From positions 6,714,395 through 6,778,394 of the forward strand of contig CP092877.1 of assembly GCA_030710605.1 (NCBI GenBank): 64,000 nucleotides of DNA, in the 5' to 3' direction. A model generated the notes under the pieces. It did not search any database. It was not told the DNA's origin and worked only from the letters and a program-made list of their open reading frames with translations. Within the stretch, counting starts at the first letter, position 1. Every line of letters begins with the position of its first letter. The stretch is from Cordylochernes scorpioides (Eukaryota > Arthropoda > Arachnida > Pseudoscorpiones > Chernetidae). Below, in pieces: positions 44,830 to 56,922 of this stretch. The translations under genes and the position numbers were made by a program.

Positions 44830-47400
44830 ACCTCCACAGAGAACGATGTTTCTCCTGAACGACGTAGCTCTGAAACTCCGCTACAATGTCCTGGAGATGT
44901 AGGCGCAGTTTCTCGTTGTGGGCCCACTGTGTCGTATATGTAGGGAGATAGATGCAGTCCAGTGAGATAAGAATCATCAAGCGGTGATGCACATTTCGCT
45001 GCGGATAGGAGCAAAACGCCGCAGTACTGGACTCTACGAAAAGTCTATTAAGAGCAGTCCTCGAAGCCGCAGATAATTTCGCAGGGAAAATCATCCCAAG
45101 GCCTCTGTTGGCCGAGGGCAAATTTCAGAAGATATTTTATCCTCTCGCAGCGGTGGAGTGGATCGCTTTTATCTACGAAGATGCTCAGCGTCACGCCTCG
45201 CAAGAACCCCCTGATGTCCTGAGGAGAGCACAAAAGGCAGGCGAAGTTTGATCGGATAAACCGTCTAGCTCGAGTGACGTCATCCTCCCTGCGCGGGTCG
45301 TGAAGGGACTTGATGAATGAGGCTAGATTTACCTTGAAATCTTGCCCCAGTTCCTCCAAATTTCTCCAGCTAGAATGTCCTCGATGTTTCCAAAGGCTTC
45401 ATCAAGAAGTGTCTCCATCCTCGCGTTGACTAGACTGGAGCGAAGCATGCTGAACGAGGCTTGGAGGCTTCGCCAATTTGGAAAAAGACCGCACGGTGGT
45501 ACGAGGTTTTGTAGTAGAGGTCCCAGTATCGGGTGACGCAACTAAAAAGAATCGATGGTAGCAGCACTCTGTCTAAACTTCTCGCATCCACTCGGATTCC
45601 ACAAATGAATATCCTCGTTGGTAGGTGCGCGGGGTCGAAGATAGCTGCGGCGTCTACATAGTTGGCCCGGTCCTAGAGCTCCCCAAACGCTTCGACGGAT
45701 TCGGTCACTGGTAGAATCTTCAGTGAGGTTTAGGTCTCCGAGGATCCACGCCCCATTGTTGACGGCAGCTGCCGCGATGACTGGCAGCAAATGGAGCCGC
45801 TTATCAGGAGCATGAGAGGGGTGGCAGTTGAAGAACTTCGCCCGCAGACCCCGGATGGTGGCATAGAAATTTTTCCCGGGTACATGACTCGTTGCTCCAC
45901 AACATGAACATCAGAAACGAAGATGCAGGCGAGGATGGATTTCCTGACTGCTGGCGTTTCCTTACAAAGGCGACATGCACTGCCTGCTATATCAGGAAGC
46001 AGTGCAGCTCAATGCTCCTGTGTCGAGCGGCAATACGGCATAACTATAGGATACGACAGGCGGAAACTCTTGTGTACCTTTAATTCTTTCTATTGATGTC
46101 AACAACCCTTTTATAAAGGATTGACTTGTAACTTCCAATTCCCTTAATAAGTTTTTCGTTTGGGAAATGGAGTCTCCTAATATTTACGCTTAGAATTCTC
46201 AAATGAGGAAGGGATATGATGGCTTGCTTTATTTTTCTTCCTTCAATTCTAATAGTTCAACCTCTCCCAAGAAAGAGGAGGCCCTCGAGGAAGGTGTCGC
46301 GTTGTTATTTCGCCATTGATCCTGCTACTGGCGTCAGTAATTTTTCTCTTTGAGGAGCTGGCTCGGTAGATTCTCTATTGTAGACGCATGGTCGATTTGG
46401 GAGAAAGCTCCTGGCTCGCTGTTGGTTGGCACAGGCTTCGGGGATTCTACCTCTTCGGCAGATGGTGTGTAGGATGTATAATACAGAAGTTTTGTTGGTG
46501 CGATGATGCTCAGTGCTGGGGGTAATAAGGCAGCTAGAGTAGGTGTGGTAACAGGTGCCGCGGACACACTTCATTTTATTCTGAATGGTTGAAAATAGTT
46601 TTCCACCCTGATGACCTAAGGCTGGTCACTTTCTTGTGGCCGATTCTGTAGCACTTGAAGCAACAGAATCCATATTTTAAGTCGGAAGGCGCTGATCCGA
46701 TCTTGGCCACCACTAGGATCTTCTTAGAAGAGCTGATAATCTTCATTCCTTTATTTACCAGGATGAGGTCAATCTTCATACACTCTATCGAGGTGTTTCT
46801 TCCGGATGTATTCATGGAGACGATGGAGACCTCTTCTCAATATGGCCTGAAGGTTCTGACTACTTCTTAATCATCAATATAGAAAAGGGCAAATTACTGA
46901 TGATGATTCTCTCAGTCTTTTTATTGTACGGCAGGTCTTTGAGGAGAGTTCCCCTTATAACCAGCTCGTCCTCGATGACTTTCCTTGCTGAGCAAGGACA
47001 ACCAGGAGAGGCCCTGTGACATTTCTTAGATGCGCGACACATCCTTTCTCCAGCCTAATCCAGCTTTTTCCTAGACACTTTAATTAGCCCAATATGGCCT
47101 CTGGGACACGGTGGTCGGCTCAGCGGAGTCCTGTCCCAGAATGACGTTATGAGCCAGGTAAAGGTTGGCGCATATTCTGGGAAGAAGGCGAATGTTTTCA
47201 CTATGTAGGCTGCTGGAAGTTTCACGAACCAACCTCTACAATTTCGGATTTTATGCAATGGATTTAAAACTTCATCGCCTTTTTTCAAGAAAATATTTGC
47301 TAGTATGTCTGTTGCTTTGGAATTCAAACGATTATTCGTTTAATCCGATTCCGCCGATATCTCGATGCATCGATGTCAATGACAGCGTCATGATCTAAAT
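44830..47400 (-). mobile_element. Second Tx1-type LINE, minus strand, heavily decayed
   Basis: ORF1-like sequence with CCFKCYRIGHK (zinc-knuckle-like, about 46,640-46,680) lies upstream on the minus strand. The endonuclease motif NNGAWILGDLNLTED (45,680-45,760) follows, then ~900 bp of decayed linker-like coding (SLHDPRREDDVTRARRF at about 45,270-45,320). No YADD-type RT motif is visible, so the element seems truncated before RT, where it meets the gypsy fragment. Frame breaks are numerous. Confidence 0.65.
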
Positions 47401-47462
47401 ATTCCTGGATCTCTCTTCTGTCAATATTTCATATTTATCGACAATACCTCCTGCATCCTTCA

Positions 47463-50165
47463 GAGACACGTAGAAGGAGCCAGTTAAACATGCAGAGTCA
47501 CGTAGAAGGAGCCAGTTAAACCCACAGAGACACGTAGAAGGAGCCAGTTAAACATACAGAGTCACGTAGAAGGAGCCAGTTAAACATACAGAGTCACGTA
47601 GAAGGAGCCAGTTAAACTTACAGAGTCACGTAGAAGGAGCCAGTTAAACCCACAGAGACACGTAGAAGGAGCCAGTTAAACATACAGAGTCACGTAGAAG
47701 GAGCCAGTTAAACATACAGAGTCACGTAGAAGGAGCCAGTTAAACTTACAGAGACACGTAGAAAGAGCCAGTTAAACTTAGAGAGACACGTAGAAAGAGC
47801 CAGTTAAACTTACAGAGACAAGTAGACGGAGCCAGTTAAACTTACAGAGACACGTAGAAAGAGCCAGTTAAACTTACAGAGACACGTAGAAAGAGCCAGT
47901 TAAGCTTACAGAGACACGTAGAAGGAGCCAGTTAAACTTATAGAGACACGTAGAAGAAGACAGTTAAACTTACAGAGACACGTAGAAGGAGCCAGTTAAA
48001 CTTACAGAGACACGTAGAAAGAGCCAGTTAAACTTACAGAGACACGTAGAAGGAGCCAGTTAAACTTACAGAGACACGTAGAAAGAGCCAGTTAAACTTA
48101 CAGAGACACGTAGAAAGAGCCAGTTAAACTTACAGAGACACGTAAAAGGAGCCAGTTAAACTTACAGAGACACGTAGAAGGAGCCATTTAAACTTATAGA
48201 GACACGTAGAAGAAGCCAGTTAAACTTACAGAGATACGTAGAAGGAGCCAGTTAAACTTACAGAGACACGTAGAAAGAGCCAGTTAAACTTACAGAGACA
48301 CGTAGAAAGAGCCAGTTAAACTTACAGAGACACGTAGAAGGAGCCAGTTAAACTTACATAGACACGTAGAAGGAGCCAGTTAAACTTACATAGACACGTA
48401 GAAGGAGCCAGTTAAACTTACAGAGACACGTAGAAAGAGCCAGTTAAACTTAGAGAGACACGTAGAAAGAGCCAGTTAAACTTACAGAGACACGTAGACG
48501 GAGCCAGTTAAACTTACAGAGACACGTAGAAAGAGCCAGTTAAACTTACAGAGACACGTAGAAAGAGCCAGTTAAACTTACAGAGACACGTAGAAGGAGC
48601 CAGTTAAACTTATAGAGACACGTAGAAGGAGCCAGTTAAACTTACATAGACACGTAGAAGGAGCCAGTTAAACTTACAGAGACACGTAGAAAGAGCCAGT
48701 TAAACTTACAGAGACACGTAGAAGGAGCCAGTTAAACTTACAGAGACACGTAGAAAGAGCCAGTTAAACTTACAGAGACACGTAGAAAGAGCCAGTTAAA
48801 CTTACAGAGACACGTAGAAGGAGCCAGTTAAACTTACATAGACACGTAGAAGGAGCCAGTTAAACTTACAGAGACACGTAGAAAGAGCCAGTTAAACTTA
48901 CAGAGACACGTAGAAAGAGCCAGTTAAACTTACAGAGACACGTAGAAGGAGCCAGTTAAACTCACAGAGACACGTAGAAGGAGCCAGTTAAACTTACAGA
49001 GACACGTAGAAAGAGCCAGTTAAACTTACAGAGACACGTAGAAGGAGCCAGTTAAACTTACAGAGACACGTAGAAAGAGCCAGTTAAACTTAGAGAGACA
49101 CGTAGAAAGAGCCAGTTAAACTTACAGAGACACGTAGACGGAGCCAGTTGAACTTACAGAGACACGTAGAAAGAGCCAGTTAAACTTACAAAGACACGTA
49201 GAAAGAGCCAGTTAAACTTACAGAGACACGTAGAAAGAGTCAGTTAAACTTACAGAGACACGTAGAAAGAGCCAGTTAAACATACAGAGACACGTAGAAG
49301 AAGCCAGTTAAACTTACATAGACACGTAGAAGGAGCCAGTTAAACTTACATAGACACGTAGAAGGAGCCAGTTAAACTTACAGAGACACGTAGAAAGAGC
49401 CAGTTAAACTTACAGAGACACGTAGAAAGAGCAAGTTAAACTTACAGAGACACGTAGAAGGAGCCAGTTAAACTTACATAGACACGTAGAAGGAGCCAGT
49501 TGAACTTACAGAGACACGTAGGAAGAGCCAGTTAAACCAACAGAGAAACGTAGAAGGAGCCAGTTAAACTTACAGAGAAACGTAGAAGGAGCCAGTTAAA
49601 CCTACAGAGAGACGTAGAAGGAGCCAGTTAAATCAACAGAGATACGTAGAAAGAGCCAGTTAAACTTACAGAGACACGTAGAAAGAGTCAGTTAAACTTA
49701 CAGAGACACGTAGAAAGAGCCAGTTAAACATACAGAGACACGTAGAAGAAGCCAGTTAAACTTACATAGACACGTAGAAGGAGCCAGTTAAACTTACATA
49801 GACACGTAGAAGGAGCCAGTTAAACTTACAGAGACACGTAGAAAGAGCCAGTTAAACTTACAGAGACACGTAGAAAGAGCCAGTTAAACTTACAGAGACA
49901 CGTAGAAGGAGCCAGTTAAACCAACAGAGAAACGTAGAAGGAGCCAGTTAAACTTACAGAGAAACGTAGACGGAGCCAGTTAAACCTACAGAGAGACGTA
50001 GAAGGAGCCAGTTAAATCAACAGAGATACGTAGAAAGAGCCAGTTAAAACAACAGGGAGACACGTAGAAGGAGCCAGTTAAACTTACAGAGACACGTAGA
50101 AGGAGCCAGTTAAACTTACAGAGACACGTAGAAGGAGCCAGTTAAACCAACAGGGAGACACTTAG
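47463..50165 (+). repeat. 32-bp satellite array, about 84 copies
   Basis: The unit core is CACGTAGAAGGAGCCAGTTA, with AAGG/AAAG and CTTACA/CATACA/CTTAGA variants, period 32 bp. A three-unit variant block (CTTAGAG, CTTACAG, then GTAGACGG) recurs near 47,770, 48,440 and 49,090. A block with CCAACAGAGAAACG...ATCAACAGAGATACG recurs at about 49,527 and 49,920. This points to higher-order duplication. The array begins at the 5' end of the LINE relic. No open frame. Confidence 0.97.
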
Positions 50166-51244
50166 AAAGTTAAACCGCCATAGAACAACAGAGAGGGCTG
50201 AGCGATGGGCGCGAGCAGCCGATGTCTCACCGGGACAGCCGCCCTTTGTCTCCAGGCGATCAGATCTATCAGGGGAGATGGAGGAACTTCAGGCGGCCAT
50301 TTGTCGCAGCACACGGCTGAATAATTAGTCCAGCCTTGTCGTGTCAGCTTCTTCTACGACGCTTTGCTCAAAATTTGGCAATATGGTAATTCGTCTAATA
50401 TGCAAATGGTGAATATATTTGCACGCCTACGTCTTTTGGAATTGAAATTTTATAAAAGAAGCTCTAGTTTGTTCAAGGTAACTTTTTCTTTAAACAACCG
50501 TAATTATTCGAATGTGTTTTTAAATAATTAATTTTATTGTTATATATAGATTATATACTATACACGTTAATATCAAATCTTATTTTTGCTCAATTATAAA
50601 ATATCTAGGATTCCTTTAAAGTTCTGTGTGTGATGTGACAATGTCTGTTTTATATAGTTCAACATCCCCTCGACATACGTCTAACTTCAACGTGCTATCA
50701 ACAAGAAAAATCAAGGAAATTAGAAGTTTAATGAGCGAATACTAAGTTAGAACAAACTTAAATCTATATATAAAAGGCTTAAATGTATTAAAACAGATGG
50801 ATACTTCTTTATATAGAAAACTTATTTAGAAATTTAAGGGTTCATTGTTTCGTCAAACATACGTATCCATTTCTGGGCTAAAATTGAATATTTACTTCAT
50901 TCCGTAAATTCTAGTTCGAATTTAGAAATTGGGAATTCAGTTTATTTGTAGGTCAGTTTCTGCCCAATGTACCGTTATCTCTGCGTGACCGCTGGAACCA
51001 ACCTCCACAGAGGCTGAGCTGTCTTGAGAGCTGGCAGTCTGATTAAAAAGGTGAATTTGAATAGGTTATAGATTCCTGCTATTCTAGTTTCTATACCTTA
51101 TATGACTGTCTTAAAAAGGAAATGTTGTATATAGATACCAAAGACGGCATTTCTCTCTTTAAAGCAATATATATTTTATTTATCACTCCAAGACAAAAGG
51201 TATTGATGGTGATAATGAGCCACTGCACACCAAATTCAGACAAA
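50166..51244. other. No gene seen
   Basis: A short GC-richer part at 50,190-50,340, then AT-rich non-coding sequence. Confidence 0.5.
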
Positions 51245-51298
51245 AAGCCAACAACCATGGTTTCGGACTTTAGCTCTCATCAGTACAGGGGTGGCTTC
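51245..51298 (-). ncRNA. Diverged hammerhead-ribozyme-like motif
   Basis: On the minus strand: CTGATGA, a partly paired stem II with loop TAAA, then CGAAACCATGGT, that is GAA plus a minimal stem III (ACC/GGT, loop AT). An outer helix AAGCCA/TGGCTT closes the motif. The base pairs of stem I next to the core and one pair of stem II are lost. It resembles the intact motif at 56,560-56,603, including the YCATGGT stem III, and is probably a decayed relative. Confidence 0.5.
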
Positions 51299-52745
51299 GA
51301 TTTCATAACACCCTACGGGAGCAATTATGATATCGTCCAAAAGGTTAAAACACCTGGTGAAGCACCAAGGCCGATTTTCAGGCTAAATACAATATAAATA
51401 GGCGAGACCAATTGTATACAGATTGGCCTTTTGTCTGAATTTGCCAACACTGGTGTTGTGGCTCACGATCACATATGTACATATGTACAGAGTTGATAAA
51501 CAAAATGTATTTCAGTACATTTTTATATTGAGAAGTGTTACTTTCGGTAAATTAATATTATCCTACCACAACTTTATGTTACATAACTATTTATGAACTA
51601 TTGAATTGGGTAGTTTAGTGTAGGCTTAATTAAATGGTATCTGGAACATTATGTAAAAGTGGTATCCGTTACTATCTATGTAAATATATAAATGTATGTG
51701 TGCTGCGCGTGCGCGTTTTCTACATTATTTGACAGCAGAATGGCCCAGCTTCTCCGTTATCTTTCAATATTATATTCTCATACAATACTGTATTAAATAA
51801 AATTATGCTACATATATATATGGTAACCGAGAGGGTCAAACCTGTAGTAACCGAGAGTGACAGTCAGGGTGTGGAGAGTTTTCCAGTACCTCTCTGCACC
51901 TTGGAAGACCTTTAACAGTTCTCACAGAGTACAGGAAGTCGTGGTCGAGGCAGAATGGAAAACTTGGGAGTTTCCATACAAAACACGAAGGGAAACCGTT
52001 GTACTAGGAAAGTTCCGTGAACAGATAGAGTTGAGCTAGGAGCGAGAGATGGAGATGGTTAATTATTCAATTCTTATTGTTCTACGGCGACATTCTGGAA
52101 CCTTGAGGACCACTGACGAGGGCTTCCGCGGATGGTGAAGTGACTGTACATTTCCGGCTTGGTGGAGGCTTATATACTTTGCGATAAGGAAGTACTTGGC
52201 TTTCAGCGGATGCAATAAGGGCGTGGATCACGGAAGAGATGTCATTGTACACTCTTAACGACTTCCTGGCAACCTCCTACATCTTCTAAGCCTCGTTCTT
52301 AAACGTTGTTTGACTTCTATATCTCAATCTCTTTGCTATTTAGCTCAACTCTTATTCTATTACACAGTTTTATTTTAGTCTCCCTTTGTACAGAGTACAT
52401 TACATATGGTGATGCAATGACACATGTCAATCATGCGTATAATTATTTACAGAGGTGTCTATTATACAACATGAAAAACTTGCTATACACCAATATAGGG
52501 TTGTTGGTTTAAAATACCATTTATACTTAAATAATAATACCAAAGGTAATGAAGATTCTTGTAACATTCCGTGATAGAACGTGATCCTAAAAAACACCTA
52601 ATTACCAAAATTATATTAATTTTAATACATATTTCACTTTATTAGTAGTGAAATTTTAATTCACCAATAATATCAACTTAATTCATTTGAAAAGACATTA
52701 TAGTATAAATGTGGAATTATACTGGGATAAGGTGGATAATTCAAG
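51299..52745. other. No gene seen
   Basis: A GC-richer block at 51,840-52,160 may be an old element. No motif recognised. Confidence 0.45.
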
Positions 52746-52910
52746 AAAAAGGCATCTTCTTATCGTGAAACTGATGGCTTGCGTCATATGGAATTGGTAT
52801 TTGACCAATTCTGGAATAATTAAAAATCAACGAGTATAGTTGATATTTATTCCGACAGATGGCGCAACCCATCAGCAACTTTCAGTTCCACGATAAGGAG
52901 ATGCCTTTTT
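52746..52910. mobile_element. 165-bp MITE with ~29-bp terminal inverted repeats
   Basis: The left end AAAAAGGCATCTTCTTATCG (52,746) and right end CGATAAGGAGATGCCTTTTT (to 52,910) are near-perfect inverted copies extending to CTGA/TCAG. No coding capacity and no clear target duplication. Confidence 0.8.
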
Positions 52911-53221
52911 GTTAATTGAATTTATGTGCGTATAAGTTAATTAATAGAGTATCAAAATACCGGATTTAAGAATAAATCATATTTATGACCTAGAATTGAA
53001 GATGTAGTATCAAATATATCAAGAATCAAATGTACTTGTGAAGTATTTTCCTCACTGTATATGTGTGGGTACCCTGTATAAACACATTAGGAATATATTC
53101 AACATATGCATACAATGCACATACTAGTAAATTAAATTTAATTGCCATCTATCGTTAAAATTTTACACAAATAAATTTACTGGCAATGCGTTTCTTTTAA
53201 ATATCATCAAATATTATCTCT

Positions 53222-53312
53222 ACAGACCTTACTGCAATGATATGAGTTATTGAATGAGAGGGCTTGGCTCATCAGTAGTGAACCCTCTCAGCGGTTTCGC
53301 CAAATTAATCTC
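53222..53312 (-). repeat. Hairpin repeat H, copy 2
   Basis: Minus strand: GGCGAAACCGCTGAGAGGG, loop with CTGATGAGCC, CCCTCTC. Stem GAGAGGG/CCCTCTC has an A-T pair where copy 1 has G-C. Confidence 0.8.
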
Positions 53313-53792
53313 TATACCGCTCTACTATTGTATTGGACTGGTTTTGTTATATACCCTGTATTTTCTATGGAAGGCAGATTAGGGGTGTTTAGGGAACTAT
53401 GGACATATGCTTATAGGTCTGTAGAGGTTACATACATATAATTTCAAGGTATTGCATCGAGCAAAGCTCTTCCGCAAAATATGTTTTCATAATCAATATA
53501 TATTAGTAAATTAAATTTAATTGCCATCTATCGTTAAAATTTTACACAAATAAATTTACTGGCAATGCGTTTCTTTTATTGATATTATATTAATATATAT
53601 ATATATATTGATTATGAAAACATATTTTGCGGAAGAGCTTTGCTCGATGCAATACCTTGAAATTATATGTATGTACCTCTACAGACCTATAAGCTTATGT
53701 CCATAGTTCACTAAAAACCCCTAAGCTGCCTTCCATAGAAAATACAGGGTATATAAGAAAACCAATCCAATACAATAGTAGAGCGGTCTAGA

Positions 53793-53880
53793 GATTAATT
53801 TGGCGAAACCGCTGAGAGGGTTCACTACTGATGAGCCAAGCCCTCTCATTCAATAACTCATATCATTGCAGTAAGGTCTG
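53793..53880 (+). repeat. Hairpin repeat H, copy 3
   Basis: Same sequence as copy 2, in the opposite arm of the foldback. Confidence 0.8.
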
Positions 53881-54224
53881 TAGAGATAATATTTGATGAT
53901 ATTTAAAAGAAACGCATTGCCAGTAAATTTATTTGTGTAAAATTTTAACAATGCACATACACTTGTATGTCTACTTTGTGCTCACTGTTTATGTCTTCTG
54001 GACCTTCTGTTCATGTACTTTGTATTTTCACGGCTTTCTTATCACCAAATAAAACACCTTGCCTTCTTACTGCGATTAAAGAATATAAAATTCATACACT
54101 ATATAAATAAAAGTTCCGTTTTTATAAATATTGCCACGTGTAAAATTAGGGAAGACAAACTTCAGGATGACACAGCTCTTCTTCTCTCTCTCTTGAGGTA
54201 ACTCGGATTCCTGGAGCGTAAATG

Positions 54225-54845
54225 GATGATGACACAGCAATTTATTTAAGGCAAGAACAAACTATGAATGATAAAAATATATAAGCAATGAAGGAAGTTT
54301 AATGAGTTGCAAAATATAAACATCAAAAATGATACTCTGTTAATAAAATAATAAATACTTTGCTACATAGCTCCTTCCCTATAGGAGCTGTGACCCACAG
54401 CTTGCAATTATTGTAGATACTGACATGGATCTGACGTGCTTCTGCCAAGAATTCCATTTGAGTAGTAGTACCTTTGCGCCCCTTTTTCTTGCGGCGTGAA
54501 GAGCGGCTTTGTCGTCGTATCGCCTATAGGGACATCGTCCTCTTAGAGGGAAATCTTAGCTTTGACACGGCGGTGGAATCCTGGAGCCAGTCTCTGAAAA
54601 TAGATCACAGCACCCATGGCCTCTGGGTCTTCTCGGCGATCTTCAGTTTGTCTTCCCTAACTTACCCAGCATCTCCACAAAAAGTTAGGGAAAACAAACT
54701 TCAGGATGAGACAGCAATTTATTTAAGGCAAGAACAAACTATGAATGATAAAAATATATATAAGCAATTAGGGAAGTTTACAGAGCGGCAAAATATAAAC
54801 ATCAAAAATGATACTCTGTTATTAAAATAATAAATACTTTGCTAC
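54225..54845 (+). repeat. Pair of ~145-bp direct repeats about 480 bp apart
   Basis: ACAGCAATTTATTTAAGGCA starts near 54,236 and again near 54,709, and similarity runs to AAATACTTTGCTACA (54,365 and 54,845). The sequence between them (54,370-54,660) is GC-richer. Its minus strand has an open stretch with DVPIGDTTTKPLFTP that I cannot assign. An LTR-like or duplicated element end is possible. Confidence 0.65.
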
Positions 54846-54998
54846 AATATTGTTCCACTTGTTGGAGGGTTCATGACCTTAATTGTTTCCTTCATACCGT
54901 TATTCACGTTTCCCAATAGGGTTTCTTTATAATCAAAACAAATTTTAAAAAAATAAATAATAATAAAATTACCTTTTAAGTGTGGGTGTGGATTGGTA

Positions 54999-55083
54999 GA
55001 TTAAATTGGCAAAACCGCTGGTAGGGTTCACCACTGATGATCCAGGAGCTTCTATTATATTTTATCATTGCAGTAAAGGCAGT
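54999..55083 (+). repeat. Hairpin repeat H, copy 4 (diverged)
   Basis: GGCAAAACCGCTGGTAGGG, CTGATGATCC, then a decayed second stem strand. Confidence 0.65.
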
Positions 55084-55955
55084 AAAAATTTTCTTTAATT
55101 CGAAAAGAATCATACGCGTAAAAAATAGTTTTTCATACTTCTATATTTTATTGATGGAAAAACTAATTCGCATAGTTTATTGAAAATAACATTTACATGT
55201 TTGATCCATTGTTTCTGTGATAATTTTCCTGCATTATGTAATTTACTGAAGATCCCACAAATCAATTCAGAACAATACGGTCACTCAGGCCAATTCACAT
55301 CAAGTTTAGATACCGAATGGACGATAACAATCTGTTTTTAAAGCGAATTTAAACTATTCCTAATATTCAGTTATATTTCAACGATAATTGTCTGGGTGCT
55401 CAAAATATTTCAGAACTTCTTATAAACTACCCAGCTTATGAACGACCACTTTATAAAAAGACTCAACATTTTGTCAGTTATATATAAACGACTTGTATTG
55501 TCAAATAGTCAATGGAATGTGACTATAGCATAAATCTATTCAATGTCAAGGACACTCCTCCAACAGACATCCTCCAGGCAGAGATGAGGCCCTGTTTTAT
55601 TTGCATCATTTCCGGGGTGACGAAATGTAAATTCTAAGTTCTAATTTGTTTGTTGTCTTGTTTGTTTCCTCTGTTATAGACGCAAATATTTCAATATCGC
55701 GCCAGGTTGATTAATGAAATGAAACAAAATGAAAATGTGGAGAAAAGTTTTAGAATTCTGTCTTTCACCAAGACAGTGCCCCCGGGTGTCTTTGTTCAGC
55801 CCACATCACAGACCTTCCAGCCGCCCAGGACAGTATCAATGTTTATATCTGGTCTGTCCTGTTTTATACTTACATTATCTCTCAATGCTACAAATCTTCT
55901 CTAAAGCGACCATCAAAGACATCCCTGATCGTGCAACTGATAATTGATTATTTCT
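55084..55955. other. No gene seen
   Basis: Non-coding. Two overlapping 65-72-codon frames at 55,707-55,947 have no recognisable motif. Confidence 0.45.
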
Positions 55956-56340
55956 TGCCCTATATATTTGATCTTAGAGTTATCACCGTTAAATTTTCTC
56001 TTTGCCCTATCTATTTGATCTTAGAGTTATCACCGTTAAATTTCCTCTTTGCCCTATCTATTTGATCTTAGAGTTATCACCGTTAAATTTCCTCTTTGCC
56101 CTATCTATTTGATCTTAGAGTTATCACCTTTAAATTTCCTCGTTGCCCTATCTATTTGATCTTAGAGTTATCACCGTTAAATTTCCTCTTTGCCCTATCT
56201 ATTTGATCTTAGAGTTATCACCGTTAAATTTCCTCTTTGCCCTATCTATTTGATCTTAGAGTTATCACCGTTAAATTTCCTCTTTGCCCTATCTATTTGA
56301 TTTTAGAGTTATCACCTTTAAATTTCCTCTTTGCCCTATT
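55956..56340 (+). repeat. 47-bp tandem repeat, about 8 copies
   Basis: The unit starts TTTGCCCTATCTATTTGATC and contains TTAGAGTTATCACCGTTAAA, with few substitutions (CCGTT/CCTTT). Confidence 0.95.
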
Positions 56341-56430
56341 TTCCCTACAAGTTTCATTTCTCAGCCAGAACAGCCGTGAGACTCTGAGCCAACACACCTT
56401 CCCACTGATACAAACATATAGCTCTCAAAA

Positions 56431-56922
56431 TAACGGTCGCCTCTCACGTCTAAATAGACGCTGACACTAAACGCTATCTATTGACCGTCTTGACAAACTA
56501 TCGGACTCAAGTCGATGACAAAGCCACGACACCAGCTTTGGCGAACTGAGAAGTATCCACCTAGAGACCATGATTTCGGGCTAATGACCCTCGTCAGTCT
56601 AGGGCAAATTTTATTTAATGAGATCCAGCATCCGCCCAAGAACTGGTTAAACTTCCATCGCCCGCCCAAGTCAATCTTGGGACTTTTCCGGGTAACTTTT
56701 GATGGGGCATCTACAAGAGATCAAATGAAATCTTCACAATCTGCCAAAGAGGTGTTTGACTGGTTGAGTATATAGCAAAAATATAGATTGGCCGGCAGGA
56801 AATTAATCTATAAAAATAGAGGCCGCCTCTCCGTCGAATTATGAAGATTCCGCTCGTTTGTGGAGACGGTCAATAGATGGCACTTAGTTTTAACGTCTAT
56901 TTTGACGGGAGAGGCAACCTTA
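56431..56922. mobile_element. Inverted-repeat element (~490 bp) carrying a hammerhead ribozyme
   Basis: Ends of about 65 bp are imperfect inverted repeats. TAACGGTCGCCTCTCACG...TATTGACCGTCTTGACAAAC at 56,431-56,498 pairs with GTTTGTGGAGACGGTCAATA...GAGAGGCAACCTTA at 56,856-56,922. The interior has no protein motif but holds the ribozyme at 56,560-56,603 on the minus strand. No target duplication was identified. It may be a MITE-like or Penelope/retrozyme-related non-autonomous element. Confidence 0.75.
56560..56603 (-). ncRNA. Type I hammerhead ribozyme with minimal stem III
   Basis: Reading the minus strand from 56,603: stem I 5' strand CCTAGA (56,603-56,598), core CTGACGA (56,597-56,591), stem II GGGT-CATTA-GCCC (56,590-56,578), and GAA (56,577-56,575). 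Stem III follows as ATC-AT-GGT (56,574-56,567), then C17 (56,566), the cleavage site, then stem I 3' strand TCTAGG (56,565-56,560). Every universally required core base is present and stem I is a perfect 6-bp helix. Very short stem III is typical of hammerheads in Penelope-like and other retroelements, which may act as dimers. Confidence 0.85.

Larger units (their letters stand above)
53126..53960. repeat. Foldback structure with ~350-bp inverted arms
   Basis: 53,126-53,500 is the reverse complement, with few differences, of about 53,610-53,955. The arm-end block (GCCATCTATCGTTAAAATTT, ...CTGGCAATGCGTTTC) also occurs once more in the centre at 53,506-53,578, giving an A-B-A-b'-a' order. Each arm holds one copy of hairpin repeat H. 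Confidence 0.9.

Noticed and set aside
51122..51397. 91-codon open frame on the plus strand
   Set aside because: It lies antisense over the hammerhead-like motif, has no domain, and is best seen as the shadow of a repeat.
56237..56464. 75-codon frame in the 47-bp repeat
   Set aside because: It is created by the tandem repeat and has no other support.
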